Origin: Lachnoclostridium sp.
Lineage (GTDB): Bacteria > Bacillota > Clostridia > Lachnospirales > Lachnospiraceae
Reading direction: 5' to 3'
DNA: 63,498 bases
NCBI GenBank assembly: GCA_021770065.1
Contig: JAETRR010000020.1
Location: forward strand, 1 to 63,498
Each line of letters starts with the position of its first letter. The first letter of the stretch is position 1. The translations under genes and the position numbers were made by a program. Below are positions 7,619-16,764 of this stretch, in pieces. The notes beneath the pieces are model-generated. The model was given only the letters and a program-made list of their open reading frames with translations. It ran no database searches and was not told the DNA's origin.

Positions 7619-9009
7619 TATGCATCCTCTCTCTGGGGCTTATAATACTGATCCAGTATCTTTGTATCAATTCGATCCAGTTCCTCCCTGGGCAGCATTC
7701 CAAGGAGCTCCCAGCCGATATCCAGTGTCTCCTGGATGGTCCGGTTGTCCTCGGATCCCTGGCCTACGAAGCGTTCCTCAAAAGCCTTTCCAAAGAGCAG
7801 GTACTTTTTGTCAATCGGAGAAAGCTCATCCTCACCGATAACAGATGCAAGCGCCCTCGCATCTCCCACCTTTGCATAGGAGGAAAAGAGCTGGTTTGAC
7901 AATGCCTGGTGATCCTCTCTGGTATAACCTTCTCCGATACCGTCCTTCATCAGACGGGACAGGGAGGGAAGCACACTGATAGGCGGATACACGCCCTGGC
8001 CGTGAAGTGCACGGTCCAGCACAATCTGTCCTTCCGTAATATAGCCGGTCAGGTCCGGAATGGGATGCGTAATATCGTCATTGGGCATGGTCAGAATAGG
8101 AATCTGAGTCACAGAGCCGTTAACACCCTGCACGATTCCCGCGCGCTCATAAATAGTCGCCAGCTCACTGTACAGATAACCGGGATAACCTTTTCTGGAA
8201 GGAATCTCTCCCTTGGAGGAGGAAACCTCACGCATGGCCTCCGCAAAGGAAGTCATATCCGTCAGAATAACCAGAATGTGCATATTGCACTCAAAGGCCA
8301 GGTACTCCGCAGCCGTAAGCGCCACCCTGGGAGTAATCAGACGCTCCACTACCGGATCATTTGCCAGATTCAGAAACATGGTTACATGCTCGGACACACC
8401 GCTCTCCTCAAAAGCGCGGCGGAAAAACTCAGCCACGTCATGCTTCACACCCATGGCTGCAAACACAACCGCAAACTCCTCGTCGGAATCTTCTCCCAGA
8501 GATGCCTGGCGCACAAGCTGTGCCGCCAGCTGATCGTGGGGAAGACCGTTTCCGGAGAAAATAGGGAGCTTCTGTCCGCGGATCAGCGTAGTCAGTCCGT
8601 CAATAGCAGAAAAGCCCGTCCGGATATAGTTTCGGGGGTATTCCCGCATAACGGGATTCAAAGGCTGGCCGTTTACATTCCGGTGAATGTCGGACTCCAC
8701 CTCGCCCAGTCCGTCAATGGGCTGGCCGATGCCGTTGAAGGTACGGCCCAGAATCTCCGGGGACAGGGCTATCTCCATGGGATGGCCCGTCAGCTTGGTA
8801 TGGGTATTCCTAAGGGACATATTGTCCGTTCCGCCGAATACCTGGATCACGGCCTTATCCTTGTAGCATTCGATAATACGGCCCAGTTCCTTTTTCCTGC
8901 CGTCAATGGTAATCTCTACAATCTCTTCATAGGAGGCATCCTGTACGCCCTCCAGCGCAATCAGTGGGCCGTTAATCTCGCTTAAACCTAAGTATTCAAT
9001 TGACATCAC
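7618..9009 (-). CDS. ntpB: V/A-type ATP synthase subunit B (non-catalytic head subunit)
   Basis: 463 residues, the usual length. It has the N-terminal beta-barrel ([21 protein letters not shown]), the RecA-like core without a Walker A lysine-threonine motif ([18 protein letters not shown] at the equivalent place), and the conserved [19 protein letters not shown] stretch. B alternates with catalytic A in the hexamer and supplies an arginine to the active site at the interface. It follows ntpA by 9 nt. Confidence 0.97.
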   Translation of the reverse strand: MMSIEYLGLSEINGPLIALEGVQDASYEEIVEITIDGRKKELGRIIECYKDKAVIQVFGGTDNMSLRNTHTKLTGHPMEIALSPEILGRTFNGIGQPIDGLGEVESDIHRNVNGQPLNPVMREYPRNYIRTGFSAIDGLTTLIRGQKLPIFSGNGLPHDQLAAQLVRQASLGEDSDEEFAVVFAAMGVKHDVAEFFRRAFEESGVSEHVTMFLNLANDPVVERLITPRVALTAAEYLAFECNMHILVILTDMTSFAEAMREVSSSKGEIPSRKGYPGYLYSELATIYERAGIVQGVNGSVTQIPILTMPNDDITHPIPDLTGYITEGQIVLDRALHGQGVYPPISVLPSLSRLMKDGIGEGYTREDHQALSNQLFSSYAKVGDARALASVIGEDELSPIDKKYLLFGKAFEERFVGQGSEDNRTIQETLDIGWELLGMLPREELDRIDTKILDQYYKPQREDA

Positions 9010-9018
9010 ACATACCCC

Positions 9019-10785
9019 CTATGCATTCTTTTCCAAAACTCTGTCATAAAAAGCATCTATCTCTTCTCTGTACCCCTCGAAGTCCTCCAGCTGATTATTC
9101 GGCACGTCATATTTGATTGCAATGACGCGTTCAAAGATATTTTCCGATTTCAGTACGGACATGGGCATGTTAAGAGCTATCAGCGCTCTCGCCTTGTCAT
9201 AGAGATACAGAATCGTCTGCATCATTTTCATCTGCTTCTCCATAGGAACGCAGGTGTCATCGGGATGGAAGGCATTCTGCTGAAGGAAACCCAGACGCAC
9301 GACTCTGGCAATCTCCAGAACCAGCTTCTGATCGTCAGGCAGCACATCGCTTCCGATCAGCTTTACAATCTCCATCAGACTGCTCTCCTGATTTAAGAGC
9401 ACCATAATCCGGTTCCGGCAATCCATAAAGTCCTTTGACACATGATCCTTATACCAGGGAGCCAGATCGGAAATGTACTCACTGTAGCTGGTCAGCCAGT
9501 GGATGGCCGGAAAATGGCGTGCATAAGCCAGAGACTTGTCAAGTCCCCAGAAGCAGCGTACAAACCGCTTGGTATTCTGCGTTACGGGCTCGGAGAAATC
9601 GCCGCCCTGGGGCGACACGGCGCCTATAATGGACACGCTTCCCTCAGTCCCGTTTAAGTTCAGCATCAGTCCCGCACGCTCATAAAAGGCCGACAGCCGG
9701 GAGGCCAGATAAGCGGGAAAGCCTTCCTCCGCAGGCATCTCCTCCAGACGTCCGGACAATTCACGCAGTGCTTCCGCCCACCGGGAGGTAGAATCCGCCA
9801 TAATTGCCACGTCATATCCCATATCACGGTAGTACTCTGCCAGTGTAATTCCCGTATAAATACTTGCCTCACGGGCAGCCACAGGCATATTTGAGGTATT
9901 TGCAATAAGAGCCGTCCGATCCATCAGCGGATTCCCCGACCTGGGATCCACGAGCTCGGAGAACTCCTCCAGTACCTGAGTCATTTCATTGCCGCGCTCA
10001 CCGCAGCCGATATAAATAATAATATCCGCATCGGACCATTTGGCAATCTGATGCTGTGTCATGGTTTTTCCCGTTCCAAATCCTCCGGGAACGGCCGCTG
10101 TCCCGCCCTTTGCTATGGGAAACAGGGTATCCAGGATACGCTGTCCCGTAATCAGAGGCTTGGAGGCGGGATAGCGCTTTCTGGTCGGACGCGGAACACG
10201 GATAGGCCACTTCTGCATCATGGCCAGTTCCTGCTCCGTACCGTCGTCGTGCTGTAATACGGCAATGGTATCCCGGATGGTATATTCTCCGTCCGGCATC
10301 ACTTTTACAATGGTTCCCTCCATGTCCGGCGGAACCATAACCTTGTGGAGTATAGCCGTTGTTTCCTGTACCTCACAGATGACAGAACCGCCGCTTACCC
10401 GGGTTCCCGGCTTCACGGTCATATGAGCCTTCCACAGCTTTTTCATATCCAGGGAATCCACTACAGTTCCCCGGTTAATATAGGCACCGCCCTCCTTGGC
10501 AATCTCGCTTAGAGGGCGCTCGATTCCATCATAAATATTATTTAAGATCCCGGGAGCCAGTGTCACGGAAATGGGCGCTCCCGTTCCCTCTACAAGCTCC
10601 CCCGGCCTGATTCCGGTTGTTTCCTCATACACCTGTATGGTAGTCTGATCTTTGTGAAGTCCGATGATCTCCCCTACCAGGCGATCCTTTCCCACATAGA
10701 CCATCTCTGCCATTTTAAATTCCGTATTGCCCTTCAGGTACACGACAGGACCATTGATACCATATATTACACCTGTCTTATTCAT
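9019..10785 (-). CDS. ntpA: V/A-type ATP synthase subunit A (catalytic)
   Basis: 588 residues from the ATG at 10785, chosen because GGGGAGGAA precedes it; an upstream in-frame start inside ntpE is unlikely. Domains: N-terminal barrel ([19 protein letters not shown]), the bulge domain about 110-190 specific to A subunits, and the nucleotide-binding core with P-loop GGFGTGKT (about 232-239) and ERGNEM. It hydrolyses or makes ATP. It overlaps the ntpE stop by 8 bp. In fermentative Bacillota such enzymes mostly pump Na+ or H+ outward at ATP cost. Confidence 0.97.
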   Translation of the reverse strand: MNKTGVIYGINGPVVYLKGNTEFKMAEMVYVGKDRLVGEIIGLHKDQTTIQVYEETTGIRPGELVEGTGAPISVTLAPGILNNIYDGIERPLSEIAKEGGAYINRGTVVDSLDMKKLWKAHMTVKPGTRVSGGSVICEVQETTAILHKVMVPPDMEGTIVKVMPDGEYTIRDTIAVLQHDDGTEQELAMMQKWPIRVPRPTRKRYPASKPLITGQRILDTLFPIAKGGTAAVPGGFGTGKTMTQHQIAKWSDADIIIYIGCGERGNEMTQVLEEFSELVDPRSGNPLMDRTALIANTSNMPVAAREASIYTGITLAEYYRDMGYDVAIMADSTSRWAEALRELSGRLEEMPAEEGFPAYLASRLSAFYERAGLMLNLNGTEGSVSIIGAVSPQGGDFSEPVTQNTKRFVRCFWGLDKSLAYARHFPAIHWLTSYSEYISDLAPWYKDHVSKDFMDCRNRIMVLLNQESSLMEIVKLIGSDVLPDDQKLVLEIARVVRLGFLQQNAFHPDDTCVPMEKQMKMMQTILYLYDKARALIALNMPMSVLKSENIFERVIAIKYDVPNNQLEDFEGYREEIDAFYDRVLEKNA

Positions 10786-11374
10786 ATGCCGTTCCTCCCC
10801 TAAGCTTGAACTTTTCTCTGGCTTCCGCAAGCTTTGTCTCAAAGGAATTATCTATCAGAATATTTCTTCCGGGAATCACTGCCCTGGTTCCGCCCACAAA
10901 GGAATAACGGCTGACCGTAACGGGTGCGCCCGCCGCCACCTCCAGACTGGTTTTTCGCTCCGCATCCGAAGGATCAATATAGAGAATTACCTCTTCTCCC
11001 CTGGCAAATGCAAGGGCTTCTTTCAGCTGGCGCACCAGCAGACGCTGGTAATCACTGCTCTCTGCAAAACGTGCCAGGCGGTCCTTCATTTCCACAAACA
11101 GTTTTGCCTTCAGTTCCTCCTGCAGTCTGCTGATGGTACGGCGGATCTTTACCTGCTCCTCGGAAAAACGTTTATTGTTTTCCCGGATCAGCCGCTCGGT
11201 CTCTGTCTTAATTTCCAGATTTTCCTGTCGTCTTCTGTTTTCCTGGTATTCCTGGAAGATCTCTTCCATGGTCTTCGTATATTCGCGGATCACACTGTCA
11301 TACTTACTGCGTGCTTCCTCCATAGAGTACTGTGTAAAATGCTGCAGCTTCTCTTCGATTGTCAAAGGTGTCAC
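10778..11374 (-). CDS. ntpE: V/A-type ATP synthase subunit E (peripheral stalk)
   Basis: 198 residues from a GTG at 11374; a TTG three codons later (11365) is also possible and has the better-spaced AAGG. The first 110 residues are long charged helix (EEARSKYDSVIREYTKTMEE...), the C-terminal part is mixed alpha/beta (VILYIDPSDAE...NSFETKLAEAREKF). E pairs with the small G/H subunit to form the stator stalks that hold the head against rotation. It lies 8 nt after ntpG and overlaps ntpA. Confidence 0.9.
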   Translation of the reverse strand: MTPLTIEEKLQHFTQYSMEEARSKYDSVIREYTKTMEEIFQEYQENRRRQENLEIKTETERLIRENNKRFSEEQVKIRRTISRLQEELKAKLFVEMKDRLARFAESSDYQRLLVRQLKEALAFARGEEVILYIDPSDAERKTSLEVAAGAPVTVSRYSFVGGTRAVIPGRNILIDNSFETKLAEAREKFKLRGGTAYE

Positions 11375-11382
11375 CTTCTTTC

Positions 11383-11691
11383 TTAAACCTTCAGTCCTAC
11401 GGCCTCATTTACATATGAAGTAATGAAATTCTCTCCCCGCTGTGTGCCGTGCCGGTCGGGAATCTCAATTAGCAAAGGCAGGCTGCGGCTTAAGCGTATC
11501 TCATCAATCAGCTCCGGATATTCCCTCCCGAACTTTTCTGTCAGAACGACAATGGCGATTTCTTTATCTGACAGTACCCGGTCAAGAGCTTCTTTTAATT
11601 CTTCTCTGCCGTGAACCACAGTGCCCTCAATACCTGCCAGGCGCATGCCCGTGCAGGTATCCACATTGTCGCTTATCAAATACATTTTCAT
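11383..11691 (-). CDS. ntpG: V/A-type ATP synthase subunit F (central stalk regulator)
   Basis: 102 residues, typical length. The N-terminus MYLISDNVDTCTGMRLAGIEG and the central LIDEIRLSRSLPLLIEIPDR with the C-terminal YVNEAVGLKV match the compact Rossmann-like subunit F (ntpG in Enterococcus naming). It binds subunit D on the rotor and modulates ATP hydrolysis. It lies between K and E in the operon. Confidence 0.9.
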   Translation of the reverse strand: MKMYLISDNVDTCTGMRLAGIEGTVVHGREELKEALDRVLSDKEIAIVVLTEKFGREYPELIDEIRLSRSLPLLIEIPDRHGTQRGENFITSYVNEAVGLKV

Positions 11692-11756
11692 AGGATTCTC
11701 TGCCTTTCCTGTTGATGTTCACCCTGCGCCGTCTGTCAAGGTGCTTCTGCCGGGAT

Positions 11757-12194
11757 TTACAGCTTACCTAAGATCATAAAGGAAATAATCAGTCCGTAGA
11801 GAGCAATACCTTCTGCCATAGCTACGAAAATCATGGACTTACCAAATACACTCTGATCCTCGCTGATAGCTCCGAGAGCCGCACTTGCAGAAGATGCAAC
11901 GGCAATACCGGAACCGATACCGGAGATGCCGGTTGCCATTGCCGCAGCTATATAGCCGAGACCGGTTGCCAGTCCGCCGCCTGCGGCCGCCTCTGCAGCC
12001 TCTGCCGCATGTACATTGCCGCCATAGGCCAGAATGGATGCCAGACACAGAGTGCTGAAAAAGAAAAAGCAGTTGCATGCCAGGGAAGCCTTATAACGCT
12101 TCCGGCTCTTCTCTCCCAGGAAATACGCTCCGACAGGGACTACAATGCTCAACAACAGTGCTGCTACCAACGTTACCTTTACCAACATAGACAT
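11757..12194 (-). CDS. ntpK: V/A-type ATP synthase subunit K (membrane rotor ring, proteolipid)
   Basis: 145 residues with four membrane helices at about 5-25, 38-57, 77-103 and 116-142, meaning a double-hairpin (16-kDa type) proteolipid. The last helix has the ion-carrying glutamate in VAMAEGIALYG (about Glu129). The first hairpin shows no matching acidic residue in its second helix, so one carboxylate per four helices is expected, as in Enterococcus NtpK. A Na+ versus H+ preference cannot be settled from the visible residues. The ribosome site AGGAGG lies at the end of the repeat element at 12203-12313. Confidence 0.93.
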   Translation of the reverse strand: MSMLVKVTLVAALLLSIVVPVGAYFLGEKSRKRYKASLACNCFFFFSTLCLASILAYGGNVHAAEAAEAAAGGGLATGLGYIAAAMATGISGIGSGIAVASSASAALGAISEDQSVFGKSMIFVAMAEGIALYGLIISFMILGKL

Positions 12195-12202
12195 AACAAT
12201 TT

Positions 12203-12313
12203 CCTCCTATTCCAGTTCCGCAATATCCCTCCCAGTACACGTTAGCCTAAATCAATTTCCAGCCACCAAAAGATGTGCCTGTAAATTGATTTGTGCACTG
12301 TGTGGGATATTGC
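12203..12313 (-). repeat. structured hairpin element between ntpI and ntpK
   Basis: Nested perfect arms: GCAATATCCC (12220-12229) with GGGATATTGC (12304-12313), and AAATCAATTT (12249-12258) with AAATTGATTT (12283-12292), plus a GTGTACTG/CAGTGCAC pairing between them. In minus sense the element ends GCGGAACTGGAATAGGAGG, so its 3' end supplies the ntpK Shine-Dalgarno sequence. Related sequence lies upstream of the NlpC/P60 gene (36346-36395), upstream of purB (51203-51274), at the ATPase operon start (15646-15662) and after alaS (27331-27426). Confidence 0.7.
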
Positions 12314-12331
12314 TGTTTTTAGTTTCGCAAT

Positions 12332-14260
12332 TTAATTTGCTTTTTTCATTTCATAAGGCACGAATTCGCGCCCGGTTCCTTTATAATAACGGCTGAACAG
12401 CTCGTAATACTGAAGTCTTAATACCTGGATTCCCACAATCAGCCCTTCCATTGCACAGACAAATATATTGCCCAGGACAACGACAATCCAGTTGCCGCTT
12501 CCGCCCTCGAAGCCTGCAAGCATCAGCACAACTTCCATCATGGCAGCATGGCTCACTGCAAAGGCGCCTACGCGGACAAAGGACAGGGTGTTGGAGAAAA
12601 AGCTCAGCAGCACCTCAAACATTTCAAAGAAGGACTGAACCAGATACATTCCCACGCCTCCCTCAATACCGCTGCCCTTTTTCTCAAGTCTGGCGGTCAG
12701 AGGCTCTTTGAAGAACATTGCCAGAAAAGGAATGCCGAAGACCAATCCCAGAACAATGCCAGCCGGAAGAACACGGCCCGTCATCACCAGTATCAGCATC
12801 ACCGCCAGAGCACCGTAGAAAATAAATCCGGCAACTCCGTTGGGATCAAACCACCCTTCCGCATCCTTATTTTTCAGGCTTACCCGGATATGGAGCAGCA
12901 TAGCCGTTAAAATCATAAACATGCCAAAAACCACGGCCACCACAAAGACCGTATTCATCTGCCCGATAATCGGAAGGGTCATCATGGCCTCTTTGGGACT
13001 CAGCCAGATATGATGAATCACTGTATCCTCAAATCCGAAAAAGCTTCCGTACAGAAAACCGAACACTACGGAAAAAATACCGGCACAGGAGACAATGGCC
13101 GCCAGGTTCATACCCTTTTTCTTATAGAGCAGAGCACCTCCTGCAAGAAGCACCAGGCCCTGTCCCACGTCACCGAACATGGCTCCGAAGATAAAGGAGT
13201 AAGTCAGCGCCACAAATATCGTAGGATCCATCTCATTGTACGCGGGAAGTCCATACATCTTAATATACATCTCAAAGGGCTTAAACAGCCTGGGATTCTT
13301 AAGTTTCGTGGGCGGTGTGCTGAATACGTTGTCATGATCGTCCTCCACCACCACAAAGATCCGCTCATCTTTCTCGATCTCTGCCCGGAATGCATCTGCC
13401 TGGTTCTCAGGCATCCAGCCGCAGAGAATATAGAACACCTGGTTCCGCTCCCGGGTCAGTGCCGCAAACTTCCGGATCTCAAAGGTTTCCCGTCGCCGCT
13501 CTAAGAGGGCACAGGCTGCTGCAAGCTTGTCGCCGTGATCCGCTATTACCCGGTTCATTTCATGTTCCAGGGCCGCAAGCTTTTCATTTATGGCTTCAAG
13601 CCCCTGCTGCAGCTTCTCCAGGGCATCCTTCGGTGTTCCCATATATTCGTCGGGCATAAAGAAATGTTCAAAATGCATGGACGCGTATACTGCGTCAATC
13701 TTGTCCGCAAAGGAAACAGGCACGAAATAGACGCCCCACACATAATTCTCATCACACTGGCATTTATAAAAAATGGTATCCAGGTTATCATACACATACC
13801 GCTCAAATTTATCAAAATATTCCTTGGAAATGCGTCCAAAGCGGTATTTTACATAGCGGAAGCCCAATAACTCGTGAATGTCATAGGGAATCTCGTCAAA
13901 GGGGGTTATCATATCCACAGAATCCTGGCATTTTTTCTGTTTCGCCAAAAGCTCTGTCTTCTTTTTCTGAAGCTCCTCCAGATCCTCCTCCGCCTTTTTC
14001 AAAAGATCCATGGCTTCCTGGGCAGTCATATCCGGAAATGTCCGGCCGGCTTTTAAATCCTCCGGCAGATATTCCTTCGCCCGCTTTAAGATCTCGTCAT
14101 AGGGATTTTTATCCGTATACGGCCTTAAATTGTGTACAGTCTTAAGCTCTGTCAGTGCATTTTCCAGCTGTATCTCATATTTGGAAAGGTACTGCTCGGC
14201 CATCCGTTCAATGTCATCTTTGGGGCCGGTGATGCTTAAGAAATTCATTTTAACAACCAC
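12332..14260 (-). CDS. ntpI: V/A-type ATP synthase subunit I (membrane stator)
   Basis: 642 residues from a GTG at 14260 (GGAGG 7 nt upstream). The N-terminal half (1-330) is soluble with coiled-coil arms; the C-terminal half has about seven or eight membrane helices, with the motif SYIFGAMFGDVGQG near 350-367 and FLSFFSNTLSFVRVGAFAVSHA near 555-578, where the conserved arginine of the ion half-channels resides. It is the functional counterpart of subunit a of F-type enzymes. A structured repeat separates it from ntpK. Confidence 0.96.
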   Translation of the reverse strand: MVVKMNFLSITGPKDDIERMAEQYLSKYEIQLENALTELKTVHNLRPYTDKNPYDEILKRAKEYLPEDLKAGRTFPDMTAQEAMDLLKKAEEDLEELQKKKTELLAKQKKCQDSVDMITPFDEIPYDIHELLGFRYVKYRFGRISKEYFDKFERYVYDNLDTIFYKCQCDENYVWGVYFVPVSFADKIDAVYASMHFEHFFMPDEYMGTPKDALEKLQQGLEAINEKLAALEHEMNRVIADHGDKLAAACALLERRRETFEIRKFAALTRERNQVFYILCGWMPENQADAFRAEIEKDERIFVVVEDDHDNVFSTPPTKLKNPRLFKPFEMYIKMYGLPAYNEMDPTIFVALTYSFIFGAMFGDVGQGLVLLAGGALLYKKKGMNLAAIVSCAGIFSVVFGFLYGSFFGFEDTVIHHIWLSPKEAMMTLPIIGQMNTVFVVAVVFGMFMILTAMLLHIRVSLKNKDAEGWFDPNGVAGFIFYGALAVMLILVMTGRVLPAGIVLGLVFGIPFLAMFFKEPLTARLEKKGSGIEGGVGMYLVQSFFEMFEVLLSFFSNTLSFVRVGAFAVSHAAMMEVVLMLAGFEGGSGNWIVVVLGNIFVCAMEGLIVGIQVLRLQYYELFSRYYKGTGREFVPYEMKKAN

Positions 14261-14279
14261 ATCTATACCTCCTATCCGT

Positions 14280-15317
14280 TTACACTCTGATATATGCCAG
14301 GGTCTCCTGGGGCTCCAAGCCGTACCTGACGCCTTCCAGTACGGTGGTCAGCTTGTCAATCTCTTCCTCCTTGTCGTGAAGATAAGCCGTTACAACCGCC
14401 AGAGAATAGGGATTCCTGCGCCGCTCCTCCCCGTATATCCGGTTCAGGAGCTGTTGGTAAAGCTTTTCCAGTTCACCCGCGGCCACTTCCCGGAAATGTC
14501 TCCCGTAATAGGTCTGTGCCAGAATTTCCTCCAGCTCTTTCCCGTTCGAAGCCGTAGCCATGGCGCTGATTTCTTCATCCCGAAGCCGGTAGGATACGGG
14601 AATCAACAAGGCAAATATCGAGGCAGCCGGAAGCTGGTAATACTTTTTAGCACGGCAGATCCAGGTCAGATTCAGCAAATCTATCTGGCTCCCAAAGGTC
14701 CGGATCAGCATTTCCAGATCTGTTCCCTTCAGAATCTTATCCTTCTGTTTCCAGATTTCCGAAAAATAGTAAAGATCCAGGGCCATCTCATAATCAAAAA
14801 GCGCGGCCTCTCCTGCGTTGTTCAGACGCAGCAGCACCTTTTTATAGCTTGTGTCCCGTAAAGCCTCCAAAAGTTCCGGTATGGTTTTTGCCTGGGACAA
14901 CTCTTCCATATGAATATTAGACAGCTTTTGAAAAAAGCTTCTCAGCTCTCTGGATTCTCCTGTCCGGTCCCCATGGTTAAAAATACGCCGTAAGGCCCGT
15001 TTGATCACCGAAATTTCAAATTTTCTAAAATAAAACTCCAACAGCTTTTTCTGACTCTTGCCGCAGAACCGATACAGCTTGGAAAAATCATAATAGAGTG
15101 TTCCTACTACCATGCGTTCCAGATCTCTCTGGTGAAGCCTGGCTGCATCCTGATCCCCCAGAACTGCCCGGTAGGAAGGAATCTGCTCCAGATAAGCAAT
15201 GGCCTGGGAGATATTTTCCATCTGCGCCAGATGTTGAAAATCCTTCTCTTTTAAGAGACGGCTTTTCATAGCCCGGATCTTGGTAGCAAGAGCACCATAG
15301 CTCATCACACCGCTCAT
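14280..15317 (-). CDS. ntpC: V/A-type ATP synthase subunit C (rotor-to-ring adaptor)
   Basis: 345 residues, helical, with the family landmarks YGALATKIRAMKSRLL at the N-terminus and DLYYFSEIWKQK in the middle. Subunit C (d in eukaryotes) is the funnel that couples the D-F shaft to the K ring. Here it precedes ntpI, whereas Enterococcus hirae places it after ntpE; the order in this operon is G/H-C-I-K-F-E-A-B-D. The start follows AGGAGAG and lies 1 nt after the previous gene's stop. Confidence 0.9.
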   Translation of the reverse strand: MSGVMSYGALATKIRAMKSRLLKEKDFQHLAQMENISQAIAYLEQIPSYRAVLGDQDAARLHQRDLERMVVGTLYYDFSKLYRFCGKSQKKLLEFYFRKFEISVIKRALRRIFNHGDRTGESRELRSFFQKLSNIHMEELSQAKTIPELLEALRDTSYKKVLLRLNNAGEAALFDYEMALDLYYFSEIWKQKDKILKGTDLEMLIRTFGSQIDLLNLTWICRAKKYYQLPAASIFALLIPVSYRLRDEEISAMATASNGKELEEILAQTYYGRHFREVAAGELEKLYQQLLNRIYGEERRRNPYSLAVVTAYLHDKEEEIDKLTTVLEGVRYGLEPQETLAYIRV

Positions 15318-15318
15318 A

Positions 15319-15639
15319 CTACTCTCCTATAATATAATGAAACAGCTCATCCACGAGCTTTTCGTGATTCTGGGTATATTCCTTCTTCATGGCCTCCAGT
15401 GCCTGCTCGGTTTGCCGGCGCATCTTTAAAAGCTCTTCCTCAGCTTCCGATTTCAGCTTTTCATTCAGGTCTTTCAGCTTTTCCTCTGTCCGGGCATCCA
15501 GCTCCCGGTCAAAATCCAGAGTTTTCTGCTCATACTCCTTGGCAATCCGTCTTTTTTCGTCGGCCGACTGCTTTTCCACATTCACGGCCGCTGCCTCAAT
15601 CTCGGAAAGCCGGTTGATCACGGTCACCATCTGCTCCAT
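15319..15639 (-). CDS. V/A-type ATP synthase subunit G/H (stator coiled coil)
   Basis: 106 residues from the ATG at 15639, which has GGAGGG 7 nt upstream; an in-frame ATG 27 nt further up lies inside a repeated leader sequence and is rejected. Nearly the whole protein is one charged coiled coil (DEKRRIAKEYEQKTLDFDRELDARTEEKLK...), as in subunit G/H that pairs with E in the peripheral stalk. First gene of the ATPase operon, 1 nt from ntpC. Confidence 0.85.
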   Translation of the reverse strand: MEQMVTVINRLSEIEAAAVNVEKQSADEKRRIAKEYEQKTLDFDRELDARTEEKLKDLNEKLKSEAEEELLKMRRQTEQALEAMKKEYTQNHEKLVDELFHYIIGE

Positions 15640-15791
15640 GATACTCCCTCCATTCCAGTTCCGCATCCGAATTATTTTTCCTTTTTACATTCATTGATAT
15701 ACTATACTCTTTTATTGATAAAATCTATAGTAAAAATGACAAAAAACACAAAAAAATTGGATATTTTTTTTAATTCATTCCGTTTCTGTCT

Positions 15792-15829
15792 TAAAAACAA
15801 GCTGCCGCGGCTCATTCCCGCGACAGCTC
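15792..15829 (-). terminator. terminator of the ROK-kinase transcript
   Basis: AGCTGCCGCGG (15800-15810) pairs with CCGCGACAGCT (15818-15828) with a 7-nt loop; the minus-strand RNA continues UGUUUUUAAG. It lies 18 nt after the ROK stop and separates the catabolic island from the ATPase operon. Confidence 0.85.
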
Positions 15830-15846
15830 TCTTTGTATTTTTCTTG

Positions 15847-16743
15847 TTATTGTTTCCACAGCTTCTGCCGAAAAAGAAAATGATAAAACGCTCCCAGCAT
15901 ACCCGCATCATTTCCGTGTCTGGCCGTACAAAGAAGTGTTTTCGATGCAATACTTCCAATTAAATACTTCTCCATGGCTGTCCGGATACGGGGCAGCAGA
16001 TACGCCTCCTGTTCCATAACTCCCCCTCCCAGCACAATGATTTGAGGGTTCAAAACATAGCAGATATTCGCAATCCCCTCGCCCAATACATCTGTCATCT
16101 CCTCTATGGCCTGACAACAGATGTCGTCTCCCTTCTCTGCCTCCTCAAAAATACGATAACCGGACCACTGCTCCTGCCTGTCCTGTTTTTGTTCCGCAAC
16201 CTTTCTTGAAAGAGCGCTTACTGCCCCCGATTCCTGGAATTCTCCTCTCGTAAGATGAAGATATCCCACTTCGCAGGCGCTGTTGGAATATCCGTGCAAT
16301 ACCCTTTTGTCAATCAGAACGCATCCCCCGATTCCTGTTCCGATTGTCAGGCATACACTCAGACGGCTGTCCTTCGCCGCACCGCATATGGCTTCTGCCA
16401 GTCCGGCACAATTTACATCGTTTTCCACTTCACACGGAATGCCGAAATCCTCTTCCATGACGGCTTTCCAGCAGGTTCCCGCATAGGAGGGAATCAGCGG
16501 TGACGAATAGAAAACCTCTCCCTTCTCCACATCTACCATTCCCGCTGTCGAAATACAGATGCCGGCAGCCGGATGTTCACCTGTATACCGCTCCACAATC
16601 CCCTTTACCTTTCGGACAACTGCCGGACCCCCTGAAGATGCCTCTGTATTCATACACCCCTTCTCAAGAAAGATACCGTCTTCATTTATCAGTCCATATT
16701 TAATCGCTGTTCCTCCCACATCTATACTTATAAATCTTTTCAT
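15847..16743 (-). CDS. ROK family sugar kinase, probable N-acylmannosamine kinase
   Basis: 298 residues. The ATP-binding start IDVGGTAIKYG (5-15), the sugar-binding ENDVNCAGLAE, and TIGTGIGGCVLID are clear ROK/hexokinase-fold motifs, and NPQIIVLGGGVMEQ closes the C-terminal lobe. The EVGYLHL segment occupies the place of the E-x-G-H signature and retains His; the downstream cysteine zinc cluster of many ROK proteins is missing. With NanA- and NanE-like genes in the same island the likely job is phosphorylating N-acetylmannosamine. Substrate is inferred from neighbours. Last gene of the island on this strand. Confidence 0.8.
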   Translation of the reverse strand: MKRFISIDVGGTAIKYGLINEDGIFLEKGCMNTEASSGGPAVVRKVKGIVERYTGEHPAAGICISTAGMVDVEKGEVFYSSPLIPSYAGTCWKAVMEEDFGIPCEVENDVNCAGLAEAICGAAKDSRLSVCLTIGTGIGGCVLIDKRVLHGYSNSACEVGYLHLTRGEFQESGAVSALSRKVAEQKQDRQEQWSGYRIFEEAEKGDDICCQAIEEMTDVLGEGIANICYVLNPQIIVLGGGVMEQEAYLLPRIRTAMEKYLIGSIASKTLLCTARHGNDAGMLGAFYHFLFRQKLWKQ

Positions 16744-16764
16744 CGTCCCCCCTCCTTATTATTC

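Noticed and set aside
7909..8985. 358-residue plus-strand ORF
   Set aside because: Exact antisense of ntpB; open only because of codon bias in the real gene.
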